A DNA stretch of 64,000 nt. Origin: an uncultured Anaerolineae bacterium. GTDB taxonomy: Bacteria; Chloroflexota; Anaerolineae; Promineifilales; Promineifilaceae. Location: assembly GCA_937943625.1 (NCBI GenBank), contig CALEAD010000023.1:1-64000 (forward strand), given 5' to 3'. The translations under genes were made by a program, and so were the position numbers. Under the pieces are notes generated by a model. The model saw only the letters and a program-made list of their open reading frames with translations, was not told the origin of the DNA and ran no database searches. Shown here one piece after another: positions 25,350 to 33,721 of this stretch (positions are counted from its first letter, which is position 1; every line of letters begins with the position of its first letter).

Positions 25350-26894
25350 GTGTTTATTCCTAGCATGATCTTGAAGCAGCTATATACCTTTGGCAGCCTG
25401 GAAAATGCGGCGGAGGGGGTACGCTTTTCGCTAAAGAACCGCCTGAGCGACGCCGAATTCACAGGCCTGCAAGAGGTTAAAATTGATGGGAAAGTGGTGC
25501 CATTAACGGCCGTTGCTCTCAACTTTCAAAATGGTCAATCCATCTCCCCAGACGGCGTCAGCGAGGCAAACCCTATCCCTTTTCCCCTGCGCACCATCGT
25601 CAATCTAACCGCACGCATAGAACACCTGCCTGAAGGCAAGCACGAGATCGAAATTACCTTCCGCGCCAAACCATTCGGCAAACTAAAATTCAAAGTCGAA
25701 GACGCCATCACCCAAAAAGATGACCTGTTACGCATCCCGCGCGACAGCAAAGACGACTACGCGCCAGAGATCATTGCCCGGCGGCAAAAGTTCGTTGAAG
25801 AGTTTAGCGGCAAAAAACTTGAACATATTACACACTACTCCTTTGATCCCCACATCACCCAGGGCAACATTGAGCATTTCACCGGCGTTGCCCAGGTTCC
25901 CATTGGCTTTGCCGGGCCACTCACCATCCACGGCGAACATGCCCAGGGAGATTTTCTCATTCCGCTGGCCACCACAGAAGGCACGCTGGTTGCCTCTTAC
26001 AACCGTGGCATGAAAGTGATGAACCTCAGCGGTGGCATTAAAGTGAGCGTTGTGGGGGACGTGATGCAGCGGGCACCCGTTTTTGTTTTTGAGGACGCGC
26101 GTGCCGCACGCGATTTTGTGGCCTGGGTGCATGCCCACGCCGACAAAATCCGCGAAGAAGCGGAAGCCACCTCCAGCGTGGCCAAACTGCGCGACGTAGA
26201 TGCCTACCTGGCGAGCAAATTTGCCTACCTGCGTTTTAACTATTTTACCGGTGACGCCGCGGGGCAAAATATGGTGGGGCGTGCCACCTTTGCCGCGTGT
26301 AGCTGGATATTAGACAATTACGAACTGGGGAAAATCAAGCATTTCTACCTGGAAGCCAACCTGGCTACCGACAAGAAGGCGTCGCAGATCAACATCATGC
26401 GCACACGCGGTAAGCGCGTCACGGCCGAAGCGGTGGTCAAGCGCGACGTACTCGTCCAGCACATGCGCGTCGAGCCGGAAGGGTTGTTTTACCACTATGG
26501 CGTCGCCAATGTGGGCGCGCTTTTATCTGGCGCTAACAATAATGGCCTGCACTCGGCCAACGCTATCACCGCCATGTTCATTGCCACCGGCCAGGACGTG
26601 GCCAACGTAGCCGAATCGTCTGCCGGAGTACTGTATACGGAACTGACCCCCACAGGAGATATGTATATCTCGCTCACTATCCCCTCACTGATCGTGGCCA
26701 CCTACGGCGGGGGAGTAGGGCTGGCTACACAGCGGGAATGTTTGGAAATATTGGGTTGCTATGGTAAGGGAAAGGTGAATAAGTTCGCTGAAATTGTGGC
26801 AGCCGCCGCGCTGGCTGGGGAGATTTCGCTGGCTTCGGCCATTTCTTCGTCAGACTGGGTCTCTAGCCATGAACGATACGGCCGTAATCGCTAA
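25350..26894 (+). CDS. Hydroxymethylglutaryl-CoA reductase
   Basis: 514 residues starting at GTG 25350 with GAGGAGG upstream. Converts HMG-CoA to mevalonate for isoprenoid synthesis. Conserved segments are TTEGTLVASYNRGMKVMNLS, DKKASQINIMRTRGKRVTAE, ANNNGLHSANAITAMFIATG and QDVANVAESSAG, GGGVGLATQRE and the C-terminal SSHERYGR that carries the catalytic His. There is a longer N-terminal region (about 1-150) than in compact class II enzymes. It implies a mevalonate route in a phylum where the non-mevalonate pathway is also common. No other pathway gene is nearby. Confidence 0.93.
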   Translation: MFIPSMILKQLYTFGSLENAAEGVRFSLKNRLSDAEFTGLQEVKIDGKVVPLTAVALNFQNGQSISPDGVSEANPIPFPLRTIVNLTARIEHLPEGKHEIEITFRAKPFGKLKFKVEDAITQKDDLLRIPRDSKDDYAPEIIARRQKFVEEFSGKKLEHITHYSFDPHITQGNIEHFTGVAQVPIGFAGPLTIHGEHAQGDFLIPLATTEGTLVASYNRGMKVMNLSGGIKVSVVGDVMQRAPVFVFEDARAARDFVAWVHAHADKIREEAEATSSVAKLRDVDAYLASKFAYLRFNYFTGDAAGQNMVGRATFAACSWILDNYELGKIKHFYLEANLATDKKASQINIMRTRGKRVTAEAVVKRDVLVQHMRVEPEGLFYHYGVANVGALLSGANNNGLHSANAITAMFIATGQDVANVAESSAGVLYTELTPTGDMYISLTIPSLIVATYGGGVGLATQRECLEILGCYGKGKVNKFAEIVAAAALAGEISLASAISSSDWVSSHERYGRNR

Positions 26895-27061
26895 CCCTGG
26901 CATCTGACTTCTAACTTGAGCAAGCCGTTAACAAAATAATCTAAACTTTTTCATGTCATACTGTCTCTCCTTGTTGGCAACCTTCATCTGGCCCCAACAG
27001 AATAAGGCCCACTGGTTCAAGCAGACGCATTCGCTGGCAATCAGGCGGAAAAGCGCCCAAA

Positions 27062-28105
27062 CAAAGGTGGTGGTTAGGCGCAGGTCGGGCAAGCGGAGCT
27101 TTGAGCAATCTCGGCCCCATACCGGGCCTGGACCCGACCCCTTTTGCCTTTACCATCACAGTGCTGGCGCTGACGTGGGGCGTTGTCGGCTACCGGTTGG
27201 TTGATATTGTGCCCATTGCGCGCGACCTGGTATTGGAAGGGTTGTGCGATGGGGTCATTGTTGTCAATGATCAGAGACGCGTTGCCGACATGAACCCCGC
27301 CGCAGCACAGATAATCGGCCTGCCCGTCCCCCATGTGCTGGGCAGGCAAGTGCACGATGTGCTTGCGCCCTGGCCGGCGTTGCCAGCACAGATAGAGCCA
27401 GGGCGGGAAGGCCAGGAAATCATGGTCGTAGGGCAGGGTGAAGCACAAATGCGCCACGAGGTGCAGATTGTGCCCCTGTATGATGGGCGACAACAGCCGT
27501 TGGGTCACATCCTCGCTATCCGGCAGGCAGCGCAAACGGCCGTTTCCGCGCAACGAATGCCCCCTGAGCAATTAAACGCCAAAGAAACGGCCGTGTCGCC
27601 CCCTCTGGCTGGCCATCCGTTCATTCTTGCCGTCACCCGCCTCTTTGTCCCTTCTACACTGGCTACTGTAACCCCCCATTCCCGGGCACACCCATGCCAT
27701 CAGCCAACTGCTGGAGCGCGCCTTCACCGCCATGCTGCGCATGGGCACACTGTTAGCCACCGCTTCGTTACTGCTAAACAACAGGTACATGCTGCAAACC
27801 GGATTTACAGCTCAACTACTCACTTATCTGGCAGGTCTGCTGTTTTTCGCTTTCCTCGCCACTGCGCGTCAAATCTCATTTATCTACCGTTACAAACTGA
27901 CCGGAGATAATCTCTGATATTCTGGCGGAACTGGGACACGCTGCTGAAGCCAATCGCGTCTATATCTTTGAAAGGCACATCACCCCTCCCGAAGAACCAG
28001 ATATGGTCAGCCAGAAATACGAGCAGGTCGCACCAGGCGTTGAGCCCCAAATAGATAACCCCTTGCTGCAAAATTTCCCGATAACCCTTAGTTACCAAAA
28101 CTGCG
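27062..28105 (+). pseudogene. Decayed 7TM-PAS-GAF sensor histidine kinase
   Basis: Pieces of one sensor kinase appear in order but in different frames. First comes the end of a 7TM sensor and start of a PAS domain (GLDPTPFAFTITVLALTWG, YRLVDIVPIARDLVLEGLCD, GVIVVNDQRRVADMNPAAAQ; 27101 to about 27640). Next is a fragment near 27690-27917 in another frame with membrane-like segments. Last is a GAF piece around 27915-28100 (ILAELGHAAEANRVYIFERH, then QVAPGVEPQIDNPLLQNFP) preceded by a stop. No kinase core remains. The piece ends where a repeat module and the intact hybrid kinase begin, so the remainder may have been lost by recombination with it. Confidence 0.7.
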
Positions 28106-28109
28106 TGTA

Positions 28110-28145
28110 CCAGATCTGGCAACCTGGGTTAAACTTACGAGGAGA
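28110..28145 (+). repeat. CCAGATCTGGCAACCTGG module before hybrid kinase 1
   Basis: A variant of the CCAGGTTTGGCAACCTGG hairpin followed by GTTAAACTTACGAGGAG. The same hairpin plus TTACACTTA or CACATTTACGAGGAGG stands before the genes at 24474 and 53185. Here the kinase ATG at 28178 is further downstream and has its own GAGG. Confidence 0.6.
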
Positions 28146-28177
28146 ATAAAATTACGCCTACCTGGTTGAGGTAAGCA

Positions 28178-31100
28178 ATGAATGACCAACAGAAAAGCAA
28201 AGCAGAACTTTTGGCTGAATTAGCAGCATTAAGACAAGAGCTAGACAACTTGAAACGGCCGTCTGTAGCCAACTATTTTCCTACTTACTCACATGAGGAA
28301 CAAACAAGAATTTATCAGAAAATGCTTGATAGTTTGCCCGAGGCTGTTTCGTTTGTAGACAAGAATTACATCTACCGCATCATCAATAGTACTTACTTAA
28401 GGCGCACCGGCCTGTCACGCGAACAAATTGAAGGGCATCACGTGGCAGAAATCGTGGGTGAAGAAACATTTCTGCGCGTTGTGAAAGACAAGCTCGACCA
28501 GTGTCTGCACGGCGAAACTGTCAACTACACAAGTTGGTTTACCTTCGGCTCTCAACAAAGCCCTCACCTCCTTGACGTGATCTATGTGCCCTACTATGAC
28601 GATGCCCAACAAATCATAGGTGTATTGGTAAGCAACCGCGATGTGACCGACATTTTTTATGCGCGCGAAGAAGCCAATGCCGTGTTGAACACCATCCCCG
28701 ATCTGATATTCGTTGTGAATCGCGAAGGACGCTTTCTCCGCTACAAAACCAATTGTGAAGACCTGGATTATCAGGGTGAAAAAGGCCCGGTTGGGTTAAC
28801 CATACAACAAATCAACCCACCTCATGTTAGCGCCACAATTATGGCCGAAATTCACGCCACGCTAGAGACACAAGCACCACGCCAGTTTGAGTATGTGCTA
28901 GACACCCCGAAAGGAAAGCGTCAATGGGAATGCCATATGGTTCCCAGTGAGTCAGATAGCGTAACTTGCATGGTGCGCGACATAACCAGCCAGCGTCTTG
29001 CCGAAATGAATCTGAGGCAAAGCGAGGCGCACTTCCGCGCTTTTATGGACAACAACCCAGGGTTCGCCTTTATCAAAGATAAACAGAACCGGCACGTCTA
29101 CGTCAACAAGGCCATGCTCCAGTTCCTGAAGCGCGAAGAACACGAAGTGCTGGGACGTCACGCTGCTGATTTTTTTGTGCCTGAGGTGGCCAGGCGGCTG
29201 CAAGAGAATGATGTGTATGTACACACACATCGCGAACCAATACGCAGCGAGGAGTATCTGGTCCTGCCCAGCGGCGAAACCAAATGGGTGCAAGAGGTAA
29301 AATTCCCCATTCAGCAGGCGGATGGCAGCATCCTGGTAGGGGGGGTTTCCATTGATATCACAGACATCAAGAAGGCAGAGCAAACATTGCGCGAGCAAGA
29401 GCAACGGTTACGCCAGCTGGCTGAGAATATTGAAGAGGTATACTGGCTGTATGAAACGGCAAACGGCCGTATGGTATACGTCAGTCCCGCCTATGAAAAA
29501 GTCATTGGCCAGCCAGTCGCCGATTTTATGAAAGACCCGACCCATTTTGTGCAAATGGTGCACCCAGAAGATCGCGCAGCCGTTGAGGCCGCAATGAAGC
29601 GGCAAGAAGAAATGGGGGGGTACTTCAATGAAGAGTTCCGCATCATTCGCCTAGACGGCAGCGTGCGCTGGATTCGTGCGCAAACATTTCCTGTAGAAGA
29701 CGAAAACGGCTATGTCTATCGCATTGCCGGCGTGGCCACAGACGTGACAGAACGACACCTGACCCTGGAAAGAGAACAAGAGCAGCATCGGCTGGCCAGA
29801 GCTTTAGCCAAAAGCGCGCAAGCCATCAATCAGACACTCCAGCTAGACGAGGTGTTTCAGCGCATACTCAGCTCTTTAGCCGAGGTAGTTCCATACGAAC
29901 AGGCCACAATTGTGTACATAAAGACAAGCGGTGGCCAGGCACAAATTGTGCAACCAGACAAACAGATTGACCTGAAAGAAGCATCGGCCACGCTGCTGCA
30001 GCTGCCGCAATTTGAGCTGATGCGAGAAAGCAGGGAGCCTTTGCTGATCAGAGACACGGCCGTTTTCCCCAACTGGCAACCGCTACCCGAAAATATCCCC
30101 ACTCGCTCTTACCTGGGTGCGCCGATGCTGGTTGGCAGTGAGATCATCGGCTTTCTCAACCTGGTGAGCACCACGCCGGAATTTTTTAATGAAACGCACC
30201 GGCAGCATTTGCAAGCCTTCGTCAGCCAGGCCGCCATTGCCGTGCAAAATGCCCGTCTACATGAAAAACTGCAACAACAGTTTAGCCAGCTGCAGCAGGC
30301 CCAAACACGCCTGGTTCAGAGCGAAAAGCTGGCCGCTATTGGCGAACTGGTAGCCGGTATTGCCCACGAGCTGAATAACCCCCTCACCAGCATCATCCTC
30401 TTTTCGCAGCTTTTGGCCAGGCGCAACGTCAATCAGGCGCTGGTGCATGATATTGAGCAAATCGTCAATCAGGCGCACCGCGCGGGCAACATTGTGCGCG
30501 GCTTGCTGGACTTTGCCCGCCAACGACCGCCGGAACAGGAGCAAGTGAGTATAAACGACATCCTGCGCGGTACCGTTGAGATGATGGCTTACGAGCTGCG
30601 CACACGCAACGTAACGGCCGTTTTGCAGTTGGCCGATTTGCCTCCGATTGTTGCTGACCCCCACCTGCTGCAACAGGTGTTCGTGAACTTGATCAACAAT
30701 GCGCTGCAAGCCATGCAGGCACAAGGAGGGGGGCAACTGCACATTAGCAGCAGCCTTGGCCGTGCGCAATTTGCCCCCTTGTCCGATGAAGCTACGCCAG
30801 AAGTCGTGCGCATTCAGTTTACCGATACCGGCCCAGGCATTTCGCCTGAGCTGCAAGCGCGCATCTTTGACCCGTTCTTCACGACAAAGCCAGCCGGGCA
30901 GGGCACGGGGCTGGGTCTTTCTATCTCGCACAGCATTATCCATGAACATGGGGGCCACCTGTGGGTAACAAGCCAGCCAGGCGAGGGGGCCACATTTTTC
31001 ATTGAACTGCCGCTGCGAACGGCCGTTGCCCCTAACCTTATCCTCCCGCCCTCCCAGCAGACGCCACCAGCTCAACAAACAAAGCGCGCACGCATTCTCG

Positions 31101-31507
31101 TTGTGGACAATGAGCCAGGCATTCTGCACATTATCGCACGCATTCTTTCGGAAGAGTATGCGGTAAGCCTGGCCGAAAACATTGACATAGCACGACAGAA
31201 GTTAACGCAGGAACCGCATGACCTCATCCTTTGCGATGTATACATGCCGGGTATGGATGGGCTAAAGTTTTATCGCATTGTGCAGCAACAATACCCGCAG
31301 TTGGCACAGCGCTTTATTTTCAGCACAGGTGATACAACCCGCCCCGCGCTACAGGAGGGCTTAAGAGAAACCGGTGCGCCCATTTTGGCCAAACCCTTTA
31401 ATCTCGAAACCCTACTGCAGCAAGTACAACAAATGCTTAATGAAGATGACCGACCAGCCAGTCATCCTTCAGCGTTTACAACTATAGACCATACAGGTCC
31501 AGGATAA
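28178..31507 (+). CDS. Hybrid sensor histidine kinase (PAS x4, GAF, HisKA, HATPase, receiver)
   Basis: 1109 residues, no membrane segment, so a cytoplasmic sensor. Four PAS-like domains span about 46-535 (for example MLDSLPEAVSFVDKNYIYRI and PGFAFIKDKQNRHVYVNKAM). A GAF domain lies at about 545-690 (ILSSLAEVVPYEQATIVYI). The dimerisation box is LAAIGELVAGIAHELNNPLT with phospho-accepting His730, followed by an ATPase domain with LINNALQAMQ, DTGPGISPE and GTGLGLSIS. A C-terminal receiver has Asp1020 in LILCDVYMPGMDG; its first acidic pair reads VDNE in place of the usual VDDE. It is immediately upstream of kaiBC and resembles the downstream kinase at 33722 in its core and receiver. A link to the clock proteins is inferred from position. 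Confidence 0.93.
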   Translation: MNDQQKSKAELLAELAALRQELDNLKRPSVANYFPTYSHEEQTRIYQKMLDSLPEAVSFVDKNYIYRIINSTYLRRTGLSREQIEGHHVAEIVGEETFLRVVKDKLDQCLHGETVNYTSWFTFGSQQSPHLLDVIYVPYYDDAQQIIGVLVSNRDVTDIFYAREEANAVLNTIPDLIFVVNREGRFLRYKTNCEDLDYQGEKGPVGLTIQQINPPHVSATIMAEIHATLETQAPRQFEYVLDTPKGKRQWECHMVPSESDSVTCMVRDITSQRLAEMNLRQSEAHFRAFMDNNPGFAFIKDKQNRHVYVNKAMLQFLKREEHEVLGRHAADFFVPEVARRLQENDVYVHTHREPIRSEEYLVLPSGETKWVQEVKFPIQQADGSILVGGVSIDITDIKKAEQTLREQEQRLRQLAENIEEVYWLYETANGRMVYVSPAYEKVIGQPVADFMKDPTHFVQMVHPEDRAAVEAAMKRQEEMGGYFNEEFRIIRLDGSVRWIRAQTFPVEDENGYVYRIAGVATDVTERHLTLEREQEQHRLARALAKSAQAINQTLQLDEVFQRILSSLAEVVPYEQATIVYIKTSGGQAQIVQPDKQIDLKEASATLLQLPQFELMRESREPLLIRDTAVFPNWQPLPENIPTRSYLGAPMLVGSEIIGFLNLVSTTPEFFNETHRQHLQAFVSQAAIAVQNARLHEKLQQQFSQLQQAQTRLVQSEKLAAIGELVAGIAHELNNPLTSIILFSQLLARRNVNQALVHDIEQIVNQAHRAGNIVRGLLDFARQRPPEQEQVSINDILRGTVEMMAYELRTRNVTAVLQLADLPPIVADPHLLQQVFVNLINNALQAMQAQGGGQLHISSSLGRAQFAPLSDEATPEVVRIQFTDTGPGISPELQARIFDPFFTTKPAGQGTGLGLSISHSIIHEHGGHLWVTSQPGEGATFFIELPLRTAVAPNLILPPSQQTPPAQQTKRARILVVDNEPGILHIIARILSEEYAVSLAENIDIARQKLTQEPHDLILCDVYMPGMDGLKFYRIVQQQYPQLAQRFIFSTGDTTRPALQEGLRETGAPILAKPFNLETLLQQVQQMLNEDDRPASHPSAFTTIDHTGPG

Positions 31508-31510
31508 TCG

Positions 31511-31623
31511 CACGGAGCTACACGGAAAAGACACGGAGTTTCGCGAAGAAAACCCGAAGTTTTTTCTCTGTGTCTCTCTGTGTCTCTCTGTGTCTCTCCG
31601 TGCCTTCTCTGTGGTTCTTCGTG
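31511..31623. repeat. CACGGAG / TCTCTGTGTC hairpin with 10-bp tandem repeat
   Basis: CACGGAGCTACACGGAAAAG on the left can pair with CTCCGTGCCTTCTCTGTGG on the right. Between them TCTCTGTGTC is repeated three times in a row with a fourth diverged copy. It follows the stop of hybrid kinase 1 and separates it from kaiBC. The same words occur after lepA (CACGAAGCTACACGGAGAAG near 1514). Confidence 0.6.
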
Positions 31624-31716
31624 ATACTGTCTTAAAGTCTTACGTGAATGGATACCAGCGTTTTTGAATAGATGCTTAATCCAAACTGCAAACGGCCGTA
31701 GAAATCAACCCAACTA

Positions 31717-31725
31717 TGCTAGAAT
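31717..31725 (+). promoter_or_regulatory. Possible extended -10 promoter of kaiBC
   Basis: TGCTAGAAT matches an extended -10 (TGnTATAAT with one mismatch) 49 bases before the kaiB start. No clear -35 lies 17 bases upstream. The same TGCTAnnAT form occurs at 9496-9504. Confidence 0.3.
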
Positions 31726-31774
31726 GCCTACGGTATGCAGCCCAACCACACACATCCCACAAAGGGGGTAAATT

Positions 31775-32065
31775 GTGAGTAGCTACGTCTTCAAGCTCTA
31801 CATTGCCGGAACAACGCCCAACTCACAAGCGGCCGTGGCAAACTTGCAACACATTTGCCAGGAACACCTGGGCACAGCCTATGAACTGACCATTATTGAC
31901 GTATTACAGCACCCCCAACTGGCTGAAGAAGCAAAAATCCTGGCCACCCCTACGCTTGTCAAAGAGTCACCGGTGCCAATCAGGTGGATTATCGGTGATC
32001 TGTCTGAAAAAAGGGCTGTGTTGGCTGCCCTGGGTTTGCCATTCAGAACAACGTCGGAGAAATGA
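31775..32065 (+). CDS. kaiB: Circadian clock protein KaiB
   Basis: 96 residues from GTG 31775 with AAAGGGGG upstream. The sequence follows cyanobacterial KaiB closely: FKLYIAGTTPNSQAAVANLQ, then YELTIIDVLQHPQLAEEAKI, ILATPTLVKESPVPIRWIIG and GDLSEKRAVLAALGL. KaiB switches fold to bind the CI ring of KaiC. The residues of the switching segment around IIGDLS are kept, while the second Arg of the cyanobacterial PVRRIIG is Trp here. Its stop overlaps the kaiC start (ATGA), so the two are translationally coupled. Confidence 0.96.
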   Translation: MSSYVFKLYIAGTTPNSQAAVANLQHICQEHLGTAYELTIIDVLQHPQLAEEAKILATPTLVKESPVPIRWIIGDLSEKRAVLAALGLPFRTTSEK

Positions 32066-33603
32066 AGCATATGAGTACCCTATCGGCCATTAAAAAACTA
32101 CCCACTGGCATAGCCGGTTTTGACCAGATCACGGCTGGAGGCCTGCCCGAACAACGTACCACTCTCCTGGCCGGCACGGCCGGCAGCGGCAAAACAGTCA
32201 TGGCAGCACAATTCCTGGCCGAAGGAATCAGGCAGTTTGGCGAACCTGGCGTCTTTGTCACCTTCGAGGAAACACCACAAGATATTCGTCAAAACCTGCT
32301 CTCATTAAACTGGCAAGTAAACACCTGGGAGGCGCAAAATCAATGGGTTTTTGTAGACGCCTCTCCCACGCATAACGGCGAAGTAATTGCCGGCGCTTAT
32401 GACCTGGATGCCTTCCTGGCGCGCGTTGCCCATGCCGTGCAAAAAGTACAGGCCAGGCGCGTAGCCATGGATTCCCTGGGTGCTATCTTTGTCCGCCTAC
32501 CCGATCCACTCACTATTCGCACGGAACTGCTGCGTATTGCTTCAGCGCTCAAGCAGATGGGCGTAACGGCCGTGATGACCGCCGAGCGCGATGAAGAATA
32601 CGGCCACATCACCCGCCATCGCGTAGAAGAATTTGTCGCCGACAACGTCATCATCCTACGCAACGTCCCAGAAGAAGAAAAGCGCCGGCGTACCATCGAA
32701 ATTCTCAAATTTCGCGGCGCCTTCCACCAAAAAGGGGAATACCCCTTCACCATCATCCCCAACCAGGGTATCGTCCTCATCCCCCTCTCCGCCATTGAAC
32801 TGAAGCAGCGCTCCTCCAACAAGCGCATCTCCTCCGGCAACATGATGCTCGATGCCATGTGTGATGGCGGCTTTTTCCGCGACTCCATCATCCTCGTTTC
32901 CGGGGCCACAGGAACGGGAAAAACACTCATGGTCACAGAATTCACCGCACGCAACATTGGCGCAGAAGAACGCTGTCTGCTCTTTGCTTTTGAAGAAAGC
33001 CGCGAACAGCTCTTCCGCAATGCCAGCGGTTGGGGCATAGACTTCGAGCAAATGGAGGCAGAAGGCAAGCTAAAAGTGGTGTGCGAATATCCCGAAGTGA
33101 CCAGCCTGGAAACACGCCTGATCGAAATGAAAACAATCATTCAGGAATTCAAGCCCACGCGTGTGGCTGTAGACAGCCTCTCAGCCCTGGAACGCGTGGG
33201 CACCATGCGTAGTTTCCGCGAGTTCGTCATCAGCCTGACATCCTACATCAAGCATCAAGAAATAACCGGTCTCTTCACCAGCACCACGCCAAGTCTCATG
33301 GGCGGCACGTCTGTCACCGAAGCGCACATTTCCACCCTGACCGACAGCATCATTTTGCTGCGCTACGTCGAAATGCACGGCGAAATGCGGCGCGGCATAA
33401 CCGTGCTAAAAATGCGTGGCTCGCAGCACGACAAAGAGATCCGCGAATTCACCATTGATCAGCAAGGCATGCATATCGGCAATCCTTTCCGCAACGTCGT
33501 GGGCATTCTCTCGGGGCAACCAATCCAGGTAGATCCACACGAGTTAGAGCCTCCCACCCATATCAACAAGAACGCTAACCTTCCACGTCATCAGCAACTT
33601 TAG
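32062..33603 (+). CDS. kaiC: Circadian clock ATPase/kinase KaiC
   Basis: 513 residues with two RecA-like halves. CI has Walker A GTAGSGKT (38-45) and catalytic Glu69-Glu70 in TFEETP. CII has Walker A GATGTGKT (281-288) and Glu311-Glu312 in FAFEES. The autophosphorylation segment reads GGTSVTEAHISTLTD, so Thr419, Ser424 and Thr425 match T426, S431 and T432 of Synechococcus. The C-terminal tail after GILSGQP differs from the KaiA-binding tail of cyanobacteria and no kaiA is in the window. ATG at 32071 is an alternative start. With kaiB and two flanking hybrid kinases it forms a possible timing or oscillator module. Confidence 0.97.
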   Translation: MKHMSTLSAIKKLPTGIAGFDQITAGGLPEQRTTLLAGTAGSGKTVMAAQFLAEGIRQFGEPGVFVTFEETPQDIRQNLLSLNWQVNTWEAQNQWVFVDASPTHNGEVIAGAYDLDAFLARVAHAVQKVQARRVAMDSLGAIFVRLPDPLTIRTELLRIASALKQMGVTAVMTAERDEEYGHITRHRVEEFVADNVIILRNVPEEEKRRRTIEILKFRGAFHQKGEYPFTIIPNQGIVLIPLSAIELKQRSSNKRISSGNMMLDAMCDGGFFRDSIILVSGATGTGKTLMVTEFTARNIGAEERCLLFAFEESREQLFRNASGWGIDFEQMEAEGKLKVVCEYPEVTSLETRLIEMKTIIQEFKPTRVAVDSLSALERVGTMRSFREFVISLTSYIKHQEITGLFTSTTPSLMGGTSVTEAHISTLTDSIILLRYVEMHGEMRRGITVLKMRGSQHDKEIREFTIDQQGMHIGNPFRNVVGILSGQPIQVDPHELEPPTHINKNANLPRHQQL

Positions 33604-33721
33604 CCGTTCGACTGCCACCTATGGAAACCTACCCCTTTTACGGTGTTGCGCTAATCTGAACCTGACACCCCCTGCCAGGGAAGAGGCAGGAAAATGAATT
33701 GAGAAACAAATCAGAGAGATT

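Noticed and set aside
32062-33603. RadA or a generic KaiC-like ATPase
   Set aside because: Two full RecA halves, both Glu pairs and the T/S/T phosphosites in SVTEAHIST, together with an adjacent true KaiB, identify canonical KaiC.
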